Below are positions 34,998-47,310 of a stretch of 64,000 nucleotides of DNA, piece after piece. Location: contig JAUIRK010000267.1 of assembly GCA_030549495.1 (NCBI GenBank), positions 104,524 through 168,523 of the forward strand. The letters run 5' to 3'. Each line of letters starts with the position of its first letter. Positions within the stretch are counted from its first letter, which is position 1. Below the pieces are notes generated by a model that was not told where the DNA came from, did no database searches, and saw only the letters and a program-made list of their open reading frames with translations. The stretch is from Nectonema munidae (Eukaryota > Nematomorpha > Nectonematoida > Nectonematidae). Position numbers and translations under genes: made by a program.

Positions 34998-35379
34998 ACT
35001 AAAAAATTAATTGTAGAAAATTGGCTGAATCATATCCCTTCAAATTTTGTGACTTTTCCTAAAATCGCTAGATGCATCTTTTGAAACCATTTTCATAATA
35101 GTTGAATGACCGCTTCATGTCTAAAACTGTCAATCAAAACCAAAAATTAAAATTTTACAGCAAAATTTTGACATTATCTGTACTTAACCTTATAACTTAT
35201 GATCTATATTATATAATACCCTGAAAATTTATAATTATATGCAGTTTGGAACGCATAACACTTTATATATTTAATTTTTCCAATAATCATCGCTACTTTT
35301 TAGAAAATGTCAATCAAAATTTTGATTGATCAAAAATATATCTAATAAAATATACCTTCAAATTTTACATAAAATATAT

Positions 35380-37340
35380 GTTTTTATACTAAATCAGTCA
35401 TGCTGTTTTCATTTCTGGACTCATTTTTTACATTTAGGATTTGAAAATACCTATAAGTATTAATCAAATTTGCGGTTTATTTCTGAAAATTGTCTCCAAA
35501 AACATTCCTTAACATTTTACATAAATATATGTGTTATACTAAATCGGCCATGCTGGTTTCATTTCGGGACTAATTTTTTACGTTTAGGATCTGAAAATAC
35601 CTATAAATGTTAATCAAATTTGCGGTTTACTTCTAAAAATTATCTCCAAAAACATTCATTCTAATTTTACAATGAAATATATGTGTTATACTAAATTGGC
35701 CATGCTGGTTTCATTTCTGGACTCGTTTTTTACGTTTAGGATGTGAAAATACCTATAAGTGTTAATCAAATTTGCGGTTTACTTCTAAAAATTGTCTCCA
35801 AAAGCATTAATTCAAATTTTACAATGAAATATATGTTTTATAACAAATTAACCATGCTGTTTTCATTTCTGAACTCATTTTTCATATTTAGAGGTTTTAA
35901 AATATCAGTCAAAATTTGCGGTTTACTTCTAAAAGCTATCTCCAAAAATATTATTTCAATTTTAGATGAAATATTTGTTTTTATACCAAATCGATCATGC
36001 TGTTTTCATTTTTGAACTCATTTTTTACATTTAGGACTTGAAAATATCTATAAGTATTAATCAAATTTGCGGTTTACTTCTGAAAATTGTCTCCAAAAAT
36101 ATTCTCTTGAAATATATGTTTTTATACCAAATCAATCATGCTGTTTTCATTTCTGAACTCATTTTTTACATTTAGGATGTGAAAATACCTATAAGTGTTA
36201 ATCAAATTTGCGGTTTACTTCTAAAAATTATCTCCAAAAACATTCATTCAAATTTTATAATGAAAGATATGTCTTATACTAAATCGGCCATGCTGGTTTC
36301 ATTTCTGGACTCATTTTTTACGTTTAGGATGTGAAAATACCTATAAGTGTTAATTAAATTTGCGGTTTACTTCTAAAAATTGTCTCCAAATAAATTCATT
36401 CAAATTTTACAATGAAATATATGTTTTTATACCAAATCAACCATGCTGTTTTCATTTCTGAACTAATTTTCCAAATTTAGAGGTTTTAAAATATCTGTCA
36501 ATGTCAATCAAATTTGCGGTTTACTTCCAAAAGCTATCTCCAAAAATATTCTCTCAATTTTACATGAAATATGTTTTTATACCAAATCAATCATGCTGTT
36601 TTCATTTCTGAACTCATTTTTTACATATAGAATGTGAAAACACTTATAAGTGTTAATGAAATTTGCGGTTTACTTCTAAAAATTCTCTCCAAAAACATTC
36701 ATTCAAATTTTACAATTAAATATATGTTTTTATACCAAATTAACCATGCTAGTTTCATTTATGGACTAAATTTTTGCAGTTTGAAATTGAAAATACCTAT
36801 AAGTATCAATCAAATTTGCGTTTAATTCTAAAATTTGTTTTCAAAAATATTGATTCAAATTTTACGTGAAATATATGTTTTTATAGCAAATAGATCATGA
36901 TGATTTCATTTCTGAACACAGTTTTCGCATTTAGAGGTTTTACTGCTAGTGTCAATCAAATTTGCGGTTTATATCTATCCAAAAATATTCTCTCTAATTT
37001 TACATGAAATATATGTTTTTATACCAATTCGACCATGATAATTTTTATTTCTGAAATCATTTTTTGCATTTAGAGGTTTTAAATGTCTGAAAGTATCAAT
37101 CAAATGTTCGATTTACGTCTAATGTCTACAGAAATATTTTTGAAATTTAAATAAAATATCTGTTTTTATGCCAAATGGAAGATGCTGGTTTCATTTTTGG
37201 ACTCAGTTTTGTCATTTATGGTTTTAAAATATCTGAAAGCTTCATTCAGATTTGCGGTTTACTTCTAGATATTGTCTTCAAAAATATTTTCAAAAAAATA
37301 AAGTATCTGTTTTATACCAAATCAACTATGCTTATTTTAT
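35380..37340. repeat. Inner tandem array of TTAA copy 2, about 13 units of about 150 bp
   Basis: Units are marked by TTTGCGGTTTACTTCTAAAA near 35472, 35622, 35775, 35916, 36070, 36210, 36362, 36513, 36664, 36815, 36965, 37110 and 37250. Each has ACCAAATCAACCATGCTGTT-like and TTTCATTTCTGAACTCATTT-like stretches. It is the reverse complement of the inner array in copy 1, with roughly twice the unit number. Short ORFs with VNQICGLLLKIVSKNI-like peptides are artefacts of the repeat. Confidence 0.85.
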
Positions 37341-38399
37341 TTCTGTACTGGATTTTGGATAATACGGTTAAAAAATATCTCGAAGTGGCAATTGAATTAG
37401 TAATGTATGCCTGAAAATCAGTTCTTTAGAAAATTTTCAAAAAATGGATGCATATTAGATATATAGTGAAAATATACTTTTTTTTTTGTATATTTTGGCT
37501 TATAATACTTTCTACAATCATCTTGAGTATGAAATATTTATTAAAAAAACAAACAAAACGTATTATAAAATCTTTTGAAAATTTGTATGAGAGAAGAAAC
37601 CAAGTTGAAAACTAATTTAAAAGAGAACATATGATCAAAACAAATAATTAAAAAAAAATATGTATCTTTACTAAATGGAAGATCTACCATGTTCTAATGA
37701 ACTAAGATGTGGTTTAATTATATAATATTGGATGATTGAAAAAAGATTTTGACTGTGAAAAAGAAGTTCCTCTTTTACAAATGAAAAATATTTAAATCCT
37801 ACTTATCATCTAGGATTACAATTAATATTTAGCTAAGATGGGTGGGAAATCTGAAAATTGAGAATAGGTGAGATTTATCAAAAATGGCACAGATGCCAAT
37901 ATGTGAGAATTTAGTCACTATCAAGATATTTTTAATTTAAATTGAATTTGTCCATCTTTTTCCTTTTGCGTAAAAGAAATAATTTTTTAGATGAAGAACG
38001 TGGACAACTTTTTGTTATTAAACAATGAACATCACGAATAATGATTCATCAGAAAAAAACCTTTGAAATGAGATTGGTTAACAAATATTCAGGCTTGATA
38101 ATAAAATACACGATACTGATTAAAAAGTCTAAGCTCATCAAGAAGATTCTTTAATCAGAATGCTTTGAGAGAGGAAAAAAGTAATTTTATCATTATAAAA
38201 AATTTTCGAATACACATTGATGAATATAAATTTCTAATGAAAAAAGAGCTAACAAGAAAGGATCATCATGGAATGAATAGCAAAATTACATACTGTAAAT
38301 TATAATATGACGTAGAGACTACAAGTCTATAACGAATTTGTAGCAAGATGGAGGTCCTATCGAGTTACATAAGTTACTGTAGAATGAAATATTTTGAGT

Positions 38400-39880
38400 G
38401 AATTATCGATTTTTTTGACAGGTTTTATTGATTTTATAAAAAATGACATCACCATTAAATTCTACATACTTGAAATGTATAAAAAACTTTTTATAAGAAT
38501 AAAAATTTTAATTTTGACATGGGCTGTCATATTTAAATTATTTTGTCAGGTTTGACTAATATTTATAAAAAAAAAAAGGAATATAATAGTAAACACAGCC
38601 TACTTGAAAATGGGTATATGTGTGTAAAATGCCATACACGGTAAACTTCATCACCTCCCTATGCTTTCTATTACACGTAATTCTCTAATACAAAAAACGG
38701 TGTCTGATCGTTTGTTTTGGGGATAAATTAATTTTTTGACGTTTTGATTGATTTTTATAAAAAAAATAAATATCACCACTGAATTACGCATGCTTAAAAA
38801 TGGGATTATATGTGTAAAAAACTTTATATTATTACTTAGATAAAAAGTTTCTATTTAAGATGAGCTGTCATATAAATCAATGCTTTGATAACTTTAATTG
38901 ATTTTTATAAAAAAAAATGAATATCACCGCTGAATTCAGCATGCTTGAAAATGGGTGTATATGTGTAAAAAACATTATATAATTATTTAGATAAAAATTT
39001 CTTTTTGAGATGGGCTGTTACATTTAGATCAATTTTTTGACAGGTTTGGTTGATTTTCATAAAAAATGAATATCACCATTGAATTCAGCATATTTGAAAA
39101 TGGGTATACATGTGTAAAAACTTTATATAATTATTTAGATAAAAAGTTTGTTTTTGAGATGAGCTGTCACATTTAGATCAATTTTTAGACAGGTTTGATT
39201 GATTTTCATAAAAAATGAATATCACCACTGAATTCAGCATATTTGAAAATGGATATACATGTGTAAAAAACTTTATATACTTATTTAGATAAAATGTTCC
39301 TTTTTGAGATAAGCTGTCACATTTAGATCAATTTTTTGACAGGTTTGATTGATTTTCATAAAAAATAAATATCACCACTGAATTCAGCATATTTGAAAAT
39401 GGGTATACATGTGTAAAAAACTTTATATAATTATTTAGATAAAAAGTTCCTTTTTGAGATGGGCTGGTACATTTAGATCAATTTTTTGACAGGTTTGAAT
39501 AATTTCCATAAAAAAATGAATATCACCACTAAATTCAGCATATTTGAAAATGGGTATACATGTGTAAAAAACTTTATATACTTATTTAGATAAAAAGTTT
39601 CTTTTTGAAATGGGCTGTTACATTTAGATCAATTTTTTGACAGGATTGATTGATTTTCATAAAAAATGAATATCACCACTGAATTCAGCATATTTGAAAA
39701 GGGGTATACATGTGTAAAAAACTTTATATAATTATTTAAATAAAAAGTTCCTTTTTGAGATAAGCTGTCAAATATAAATCCATTTTTTAACAGGTTTGAT
39801 TGATTTTGATAAAAAAATGGACATCGCCACTGAATTCAGCATAGTTGAAATATATATGTAACATTAAAAATATTTATAAA
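38400..39880. repeat. Outer tandem array of TTAA copy 2, about 10 units of about 150 bp
   Basis: TTTTTTGACAGGTTTGATTG-like steps lie near 38417, 38545, 38738, 38887, 39039, 39188, 39338, 39488, 39639 and 39789. The last seven are spaced 149-151 bases apart. Each unit has GAATATCACCACTGAATTCA and AAAATGGGTATACATGTG. Copy 1 has five such units, so this array has grown. The regular spacing and high similarity of the last seven units point to recent expansion. Confidence 0.85.
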
Positions 39881-39903
39881 AACTTATTAATATCTGAGAA
39901 AAA

Positions 39904-39967
39904 TAGGGGGTGCACTTTACGCCCCCCCAGCACTTGAGCGGACAAATTTTGCCCAGCACTAATAGGG
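39904..39967 (-). repeat. Outer terminal repeat of TTAA copy 2
   Basis: In reverse complement it reads CCCTATTAGTGCTGGG, then CAAAATTTGTCCGCTCA, then AGTGCTGGG, then GGGGCGTAAAGTGC. The first 45 bases are identical to the left end of copy 1. Confidence 0.85.
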
Positions 39968-42900
39968 CTAAAGTGCTCCCTTTTTGTGCCTGAATCTATT
40001 TAAGTGCTCCCTGTTTGTGCTTGCATGTGTTTAAGTTTCCCTTGTTTGTGCCTCCCTGTGTTTAAGTTTTCCCTGTTTGTGCTCCCTATTTGAGCCTACC
40101 TGTGTTTGAGTGCTACTTGTTTGTGTTTGCCTGTGTTATAGTGCCCCATGTTTGAGTGCCTCCTGTTTTTGTTTTCCTTTCTTTGAATGCCCCTTGTTGG
40201 TGCTTACGTGTGTTAAAGTAGTCCCTTTTTGAGCCTGTCTCTGTTTAAGTGCTACATGTTTGTGCCTGCCTGTGTTTAATTCTACCTTGATTGTACTTGC
40301 GTATGTTGGGTTCTCCCTGTTTGAGCTTGCCTGTGTTTAAGTGCTCCCTGTTTCTGCTTGCTTATTGTTTAAGTACTACCTGTGTTTAAGTGCTCCTTGT
40401 TTGTGCCTAACAGTGTTTGGGTGATCCCTGTTGATTGAGTGCTCGTCATTTGTTCCTGCCTGTGTTTGAGTGCTACCTGTTTTTGCCTGTATGTGCTTCC
40501 TGTTTGTGCCTTCCTGTGTTTGAGTGGCCTCTGTTGGTGCTTGCCTGTGTTAAAGTGCTCGCTTTTTGTGCCTGAATCTGTTTAAGTGCTCCCTGTTTGA
40601 GCTTGCCTGTGTTTAAGTGTTCCCTGTTTGTGCCAGCCTGTGTTTAAGTCCCTCCTGTTAGTGCCTGTCTGTGTTTGAGTGTTCCTTTTTGAGGCTGCCT
40701 GTGTTTGAGTGCTCCTTGTTTGTGTCTGCCTGTGTTATAGTGCCCCATGTTTGAGTGCCTCCTGTTTATGCCTGCTTGTTTTTGAATGCCCCCTGTTGGT
40801 GCTTGCCTGTGTTAAAGTGCTCCCTTTTTGCGCCTGCCTGTGTTTAAATCAACCCTGTTTGTGCCTGCCTGTGTTTGAGTGCTCCTTGTATGTGGATGCC
40901 TGTGTTATAGTGCTCCATGTTTGTGCCTGCCTCTGTTTGAGTGCCTCCTATGGTTTAAGTGCTCCCTGTTTGTGTCTGTCTGTGCTTGAGTGCCCCATAT
41001 TTTTGCCTGCCTGTGTTTGAGTGCCTTTTGTTTGTGCCTTCCTGTGTTGGTGTCCTCCTTATTTGTGTCTTACTGTGTTTGAGTGGCCCCTGTAGGTGTT
41101 TACCTGTTTAAAGTGCTCCCTTTTTCTGCCTGAATCTGTTTAAGTGCTACCTGTTTGTGCTTGCATGTGTTTAAGTTTTCCCTGTTTGTGCCTGAATGTG
41201 TTTAAATCCTCTCTGTTTGTGCCTGCCTGTGTTTGAGTGCTCCCTGTTTATGTCTGCCTGTGTTTGAGTGCTCCCTGTTTGAACCTGCCTGTGTTTGAAT
41301 GCTCCTTATTTGTGTCTGCCTGTGTTATAGTGCCCCATGTTTGAGTGCCTCTTGTTTTTGCCTGCTTGTGCCTTCCTGTATTTGAATGCCCCTTGTTGGT
41401 GCTTGCCTGTGTTAAAGTACTCCCTTTTTATGCCTGAATCTGTTTAAGTGCTCCTTGTTTGTGCCTGCCTGTGTTTAAGTCCACCCTGTTTGTACCTGCG
41501 TGTGTTGGGTTTTCCCTGTTTGAGCCGTTGTTTGAACCTGCCTGCGTTTGAGTGCTCCGTGTTTGTGTCTGCCTGTGTTATAGTGCCCCATGTTGAGTGC
41601 CCACTGTTTGTGCCTGCCTATATATTAGTGCTCCTTGTTTGTGCCTTCCTGTGTTTGAATGCCTCCTGTTGGTGCTTGCCTATGTTAATGTGCTACTTTT
41701 GTGCCTATCCTTGTTTAAGTGCTCCCTGTTGGGGCTTGCTTGTGGTTAAGTCCACCCTGTTTGCGCCTCAGTGTGTTGAGTTCTCCCTGTTTGAGCCTGC
41801 CTGTGTTTGAGTGCTCCCTATTGGTACCTGCCTTTGTTTAAGTGCTCACTATTTCTGCTTGCCTATTGCTTCAGTCCATCCTGTGTTTAAGTGCTCTTTG
41901 TTTGTGCCTGACCGTGTTTGGGTGCTCTCTGTTGAGCGAATGCTAGTTGTTTGTTCCTACCTGTGTTTGAGTGCTCTTTTTTTTGCCTGTATGTGTTTCA
42001 GTGCTTCATGTTTGTGCTTTCTGTGTTTGAATGCCCTCTGTGGGTGCTTGCCTGTGTTAAAATGCTTCCTTTTTGTCCCTGAATCTGTTTAAGTGCTCCC
42101 TGTTTGTGCTTGTATGTGTTTAAGTGTTCCCTGTTTGTGCCTGCCTGTGTTTTAATCCTCCCTCTTTGTGCCTGCTTGTGTGTTAGTTCTCCCTGTTTGA
42201 GCCTGCCTGTGTTTGGGTGCTCCTTGATTGTGTTTGCTGGTGTTATATTGCCCCATGTTTGTGCCTGCCTTTGTTTAGTGCCTCCTATTTTTGCCTTCCT
42301 GTTGTTTATGTGCTCCCTGTTTATGTCTGCCTGTGCTTGAGTGCCCCATATTTGTGCCTTCCTGTGTTTGAGTGCCTCCTGTTTGTGCCTGCCTGTGTTT
42401 GATTCCTCTTTTTTTGTGCGTTCCTGTGTTTTAGTGGCCCCTGTTGGTGCTTGCATGTGTTAAAGTGCTCCCTTTTTGTGCCTGAATCTATTTAAGTGCT
42501 CCCTGTTTGTGCTTGCGTTTAAGTGCCTCCTGTTTTTGCCTGCCTGTTGTTTAAGTGCTCCATGTTTGTGTCTTCCTATGTTATAGTGCCCCATGTTTGT
42601 GCATGCCTGTTTGAGTGCCTCCTGTTTTACCCTGCTTGTTGTTTACTCCCTGTTTTTATCTGCCTGTGCTTGAGTGTCCCATATTTGTGCCTGCCTGTGT
42701 TTGAGTCCCTCCTGTTTGAGAATGCCTGTGTTTGAGTCCTCCTTGTTTGTGCGTTCCTGTGTCTGAGTGGCCCCTGTTGGTGCTTGCCTGTGTTAAAGTG
42801 CTCACTTTTTGTGCCTGAATCTATTTAAGTGCTCCCTGTTTGTGCTTGCGTGTAAATGTTTCCTGTTTTTGCCAGCCTGTGTTTAAGTCATCCCTATTTG

Positions 42901-45900
42901 TGTCTGCCTGTGTTTGAGTGCTCCCTGTTTGAGCCCGATGGTGTTTGTGTGCTCCCTGTTTGAGCCTGCCTGTGTTTGAGTGCCCCATGTTTGTGCCTGC
43001 CTCTGTGCCTCCTGTTTTTACCTGCCTGTTATTTAAGTGATCCCTGTTTGTGTCTGCCTGTGTTAGAGTGCCTCCTGTTTGTGTTCTCCTTGTTTGTGCG
43101 TCCCTTTTTTGAGTGGGCCCTGTTGGTGCTTGCCTGTGTTAAAGTGCTCCCTTTTTGTGCCTGAATCTGTTTAAGTGCTCCTTGTTTGTGCCTGCCTGTG
43201 TTTAAGTCAGCCCTTTTTGTGCCTGCGTGTGTTGGGTTCTTCCTGTTTGAGTGCTAGCCTGTGTTTAAGTGCTCCTTGTTTCTGTTTGACTATTGTTTAA
43301 GTCCTACCTGTGTTTAAGTGCTCCTTGTTAGTGCCTGCCTGTGTTTGGGTGCTTCCTGTTGATAGAATGCTCGTTGTTTGTTCCTGCCTGTGTTTGAGTG
43401 CTCTCTGTTTGTAACTGCCTGCGTTTGAGTGTTACCTGTTTGCGTCTGCCTGTGTCTAAGTGCTCGGTGTTTGTGCCTGCCTGTGTTAAATTCCACCTTG
43501 TTTGTGCTTGCGTATGTTGGGTTCTCTTTATTTGAGTGCCTGCCTGTGTTTAAGTGCTCCCTGTTTCTGCTTGCTTATTGTTTAAATGCTATCTGTGTTT
43601 AAGTGCTCCTTATTTTTGCCTGACCGTGTTTGGGTGCTCCCTGTTGATTGAGTGCTCGTCGTTTGTTCCTGCCTGTGTTTGAGTGCTCCCTGTTTTTGCC
43701 TGTATGTGCTTCCTGTTTGTGCCTTCCTGTGTTTGAGTGCCCTTTGTTGGTGCTTGCCTGTGTTAAAGTGCTCCCTTTTTGTGCTGAATCTGTTTAAGTG
43801 CTCGCTGTTTGAGCTTGCATGTGTTTAAGTGTTCCCTGTTTGTGCCAGCCTGTGTTTAAGTCCTCCCTGTTTGTGCCTGCCTGTGTTTGAGTGCTCCCTT
43901 TTTGAGCCTGCCTGTGTTTGAGTGCTCCTTGTTTTTGTCTGCCTCTGTTATAGTGCCCCATGTTTGTGTGCCTCCTGTTTATGCCTGCTTGTGTTTGAAT
44001 GCCCCCTGTTGGTGCTTGCCTGTGTTAAAGTGCTCCCTTTTTGCGCCTGCTTATGTTTAAGTCAACCCTGTTTGTGCCTGCCTGGGTTTGAGTGCTCCCT
44101 GTTTGAACATTCCTGTGTTTGAGTGCTCCTTGTTTGTGTCTGACTGTGATATAGAGCCCCATGTTTGTGCCTGCCTATGTTTGAGTGCTTCCTGTTGTTT
44201 GAGTGCTCCCTGTTTGTGTCTGCCTGTGCTTGAGTGCCCCATATTTGTGCCTGACAGTGTTTGAGTGCCTTCTGTTTGTGCCTGCCTGTGTTGGTGTCCT
44301 CCTTGTTTGTGCGTTCCTGTGTTTGAGTGGCCCCTGTAGGTGTTTACCTATTTTAAAGTGCTCCCTTTTTCTGCCTGAATCTGTTTAAGTACTACCTGTT
44401 TGTGCTTGCATGTGTTTAAGTTTTCCCTGTTTGTGCCTGCATGTGTTTGAGTGCTCCCTGTTTGTGCCTGCCTGTGTTTGAGTGCTCCCTGTTTGAACCT
44501 GCCTATGTTTGAGTGCTCCTTATTTGTGTCTGCGTGTTATAGTGCGCCATGTTTGAGTGCCTCTTGTTTTTGCCTGCTTATGCCTTCCTGTGTTTGAATG
44601 CCCCTTGTTGGTGCTTGCCTGTGTTAAAGTACTCACTTTTTGACCCTGAAACTGTTTAAGTGCTCCTTGTTTGTGCCTGCTTGTGTTTAAGTCCACCCTA
44701 TTTGTACCTTCGTGTGTTGGGTTTTCCCTGTTTGAGCCCTTGTTTGAACCTGCCTGCGTTTGAGTGCTCCGTGTTTGTGTCTGCCTGTGTTATAGTGCCC
44801 CATGTTTGAGTGCCTCCTGTTTATGCCTGCTTGTGTTTGAATGCCCCCTGTTGGTGTTTGCCTGTGTTAAAGTGTCCCTTTTTGTGCCTGTCTCTGTTTA
44901 AGTGCTCCCTGTTTGTGCATGCCTGTGTTTAAGTTAACCCTATTTGTGCCTGCGTGTGTTGGGTTCTCCCTGTTTGATTGCCTGCCTGTGTTTAAGTGCT
45001 CCTTGTTTCTGCTTGACTATTGTTTAAGTCCTACCTGTGTTTAAGTGCTCCTTGTTTGTGCCTGCCTCTATTTGGGTGCTCCCTTTTGATAGAGTTCTCG
45101 TTGTTTGTGCCTGTGTTAAAGTGTCCCTTTTTGTGCCTGTCTCTGTTTAAGTGCTCCCTGTTTGTGCATGCCTGTGTTTAAGTCAACCCTATTTGTGCCT
45201 GCGTGTGTTGGGTTCTCCCTGTTTGAGTGCCTGCCTGTGTTTAAGTGCTCCTTGTTTCTGCTTGACTATTGTTTAAGTCCTACCTGTGTTTAAGTGCTCC
45301 TTGTTTGTGCCTGCCTGTGTTTGGGTGCTCCCTTTTGATAGAGTTCTCGTTGTTGTTCCTGGCTCTGTTTGAGTGCTCCCTATTTTGCTTGTGTGTGTTT
45401 GAGTGCCCTTTGTTGGTACTTGCCTGTGTTTAAGTGTTCCCTTTTTGTGCCTAAATCTGTTTAAGTGCTTGCATGTGGTTAAGTCCACGCTGTTTGTGCC
45501 TGCCTGTGTCGGGTGCTCGCTGTGTTTGAGTTCCTGACTGTGTTTAAGTGTTCCCTTTTCTCCTTGCCCTCGTTGTTTGTGTCTGACTTTGTTTGGATGC
45601 TCCCTGTTGATTTAGTGCTCGTTTTTTGTTAATGCCTGTGTTTGAGTGCTCTCTGTTTGTAACTGCCTGCGTTTGAGTGTTACCTGTTTGCGCCTGCCTG
45701 TGTCTAAGTGCTCGCTGTTTGTGCCTGCCTGTGTTTAATTCCACCTTGTTTGTGCTTGCGTATGTTGGGTTCTCCCTATTTGAGTGCCTGCCTGTGTTTA
45801 AGTGCTCCCTGTTTCTGCCTGCTTATTGTTTAAGTCCTACCTGTGTTTAAGTGCTCCTTGTTTGTGCCTGACCGTGTTTGGGTGCTTCCTGTTGATTGAG

Positions 45901-47166
45901 TGCTCGTCGTTTGTTCCTGCCTGTGTTTGAGTGCTCCCTGTTTTTGCCTGTATGTGCTTCCTGTTTGTGCCTTCCTGTGTTTGAGTGCCCTCTGTTGGTG
46001 CTTGCCTGTGTTAAAGTGCTCCCTTTTTGTGCCTGAATCTGTTTAAGTGCTCCCTGTTTGAGCTTGCATGTGTTTAAGTGTTCCCTGTTTGTGCCAGCCT
46101 GTGTTTAAGTCCTCCCTGTTTGTGCCTGCCTGTGTTTAAGTGCTCCCTTTTTGAGCCTGCCTGTGTTTGAGTGCTCCTTGTTTGTGTCTGCCTGTGTTAT
46201 AGTGCCCCATGTTTGAGTGCCTCCTGTTTTTGCCTGCTTGTTTTTGAATGCCTCCTGTTGGTGCTTGCCTGTGCTAAAGTGCTCCATTTTTGCGCCTGCC
46301 TATATTTAAGTCAACCCTGTTTGTGCCTGCCTGGGTTTGAGTGCTCCCTGTTTGAGACTTCTTGTGTTTGAGTGCTCCTTGTTTGTGTCTGCCTGTGATA
46401 TAGTGCCCCATGTTTGTGCCTGCCTCTGTTTGAGTGCCTCCCTGTTGTTTGAGTGCTCCCTGTTTGTGCCTGCCTGTGTTTGAGTGCTCCCATGTTTGTG
46501 CCTGCCTGTGTTTGAGTGCTCCCTGTTTGTGCCTGCCTGTGTTTGTTCTTCCTTGTTTGTGCGTTCCTGTGTTTGTGTGCCCCCTGTAGGTGCTTGTCTG
46601 TGTTAAAGTGCTACCTTTTTGTGCCTGAATCTGTTTAAGTGCTACCTGTTTGTGCTTGCATGTGTTTAAGTTTTTCCTGTTTGTGCCTGCCTGTGTTTAA
46701 ATCCTCCTTGTTTGTGCCATCTGTGTTTGAGTGCTCCCTGTTTGTGCCTGCCTGTGTTTGAGTGCTCCCTGTTTGTGCCTGCCTGTGTTTGAGTGCTCCT
46801 TGTTTGTGTCTGCCTGTGTTTTAGTGTCCCATGTTTGAGTCCCTCTTGTTTTTGCCTGCTTGTGCCTTCCTGTGTTTGAATGTCCCTTGTTGGTGCTTGC
46901 CTGTGTTTAAGTGCTCCCTTTTTGTGCCTGAATCTGTTTAAGTGCTCCCTGTTTGTGCCTGCATGTGTTTAAGTCAACCCTGTTTGTGCCTGCGTGTGTT
47001 GGGTTCTCCCTGTTTGTGCCCTTGTTTGAACCTTTTTTGTGCCTGCCTGTGTTTGAGTGCTCCGTGTTTTTTGTCTGCCTGTGTTATAGTGCCCTATGTT
47101 TGAGTACCTCCTGTTTATGCCTGCTTGTGTTTGAATGCCCCCTGTTAGTGTTTGCCTGTGTTAAAG

Positions 47167-47310
47167 TGCTCCCTTTTTGTGCCTGTCTGTTTAAATGCTC
47201 CCTTTTTGTGCCTGTTTGTTTAAGTGCTCTCTTTTTGTGCCTGTCTGTTTAAGTGCTCCCTTTTTGTGCCTGTCTGTTTAAGTGCTCCCTCCCTGTTTGT
47301 GCCTGCTTGT
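47167..47310. repeat. Local run of shortened 29-bp units
   Basis: AAGTGCTCCCTTTTTGTGCC followed by TGTCTGTTT repeats at 28-29 base steps about five times (47167, 47195, 47224, 47253, 47282). It is a recent local amplification of a unit that lost two bases. Confidence 0.7.

Larger units (their letters stand above)
34998..39967. mobile_element. TTAA element copy 2, inverted, inner terminus missing
   Basis: Reverse-complement copy of 23886-30546 without the nested hAT. It begins at ACTAAAAAATTAATTG (34998), where copy 1 still has about 40 more bases of hairpin and TIR, and ends at the outer TIR (39967). It is 4970 bp against 3329 bp for copy 1 without its hAT; the difference is extra array units. 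The outer end is followed by CTAA (39968-39971) and then directly by the 31-bp minisatellite. Confidence 0.8.

Noticed and set aside
29374-37414. ORFs with VNQICGLLLKIVSKNI-like repeats in the 150-bp arrays
   Set aside because: They are direct translations of the array unit, are interrupted within one or two units and carry no domain.
23886-39967. Idea that the TTAA elements carry a protein-coding cargo
   Set aside because: The only long frame belongs to the nested hAT, which has its own ends and target duplication and is absent from copy 2.
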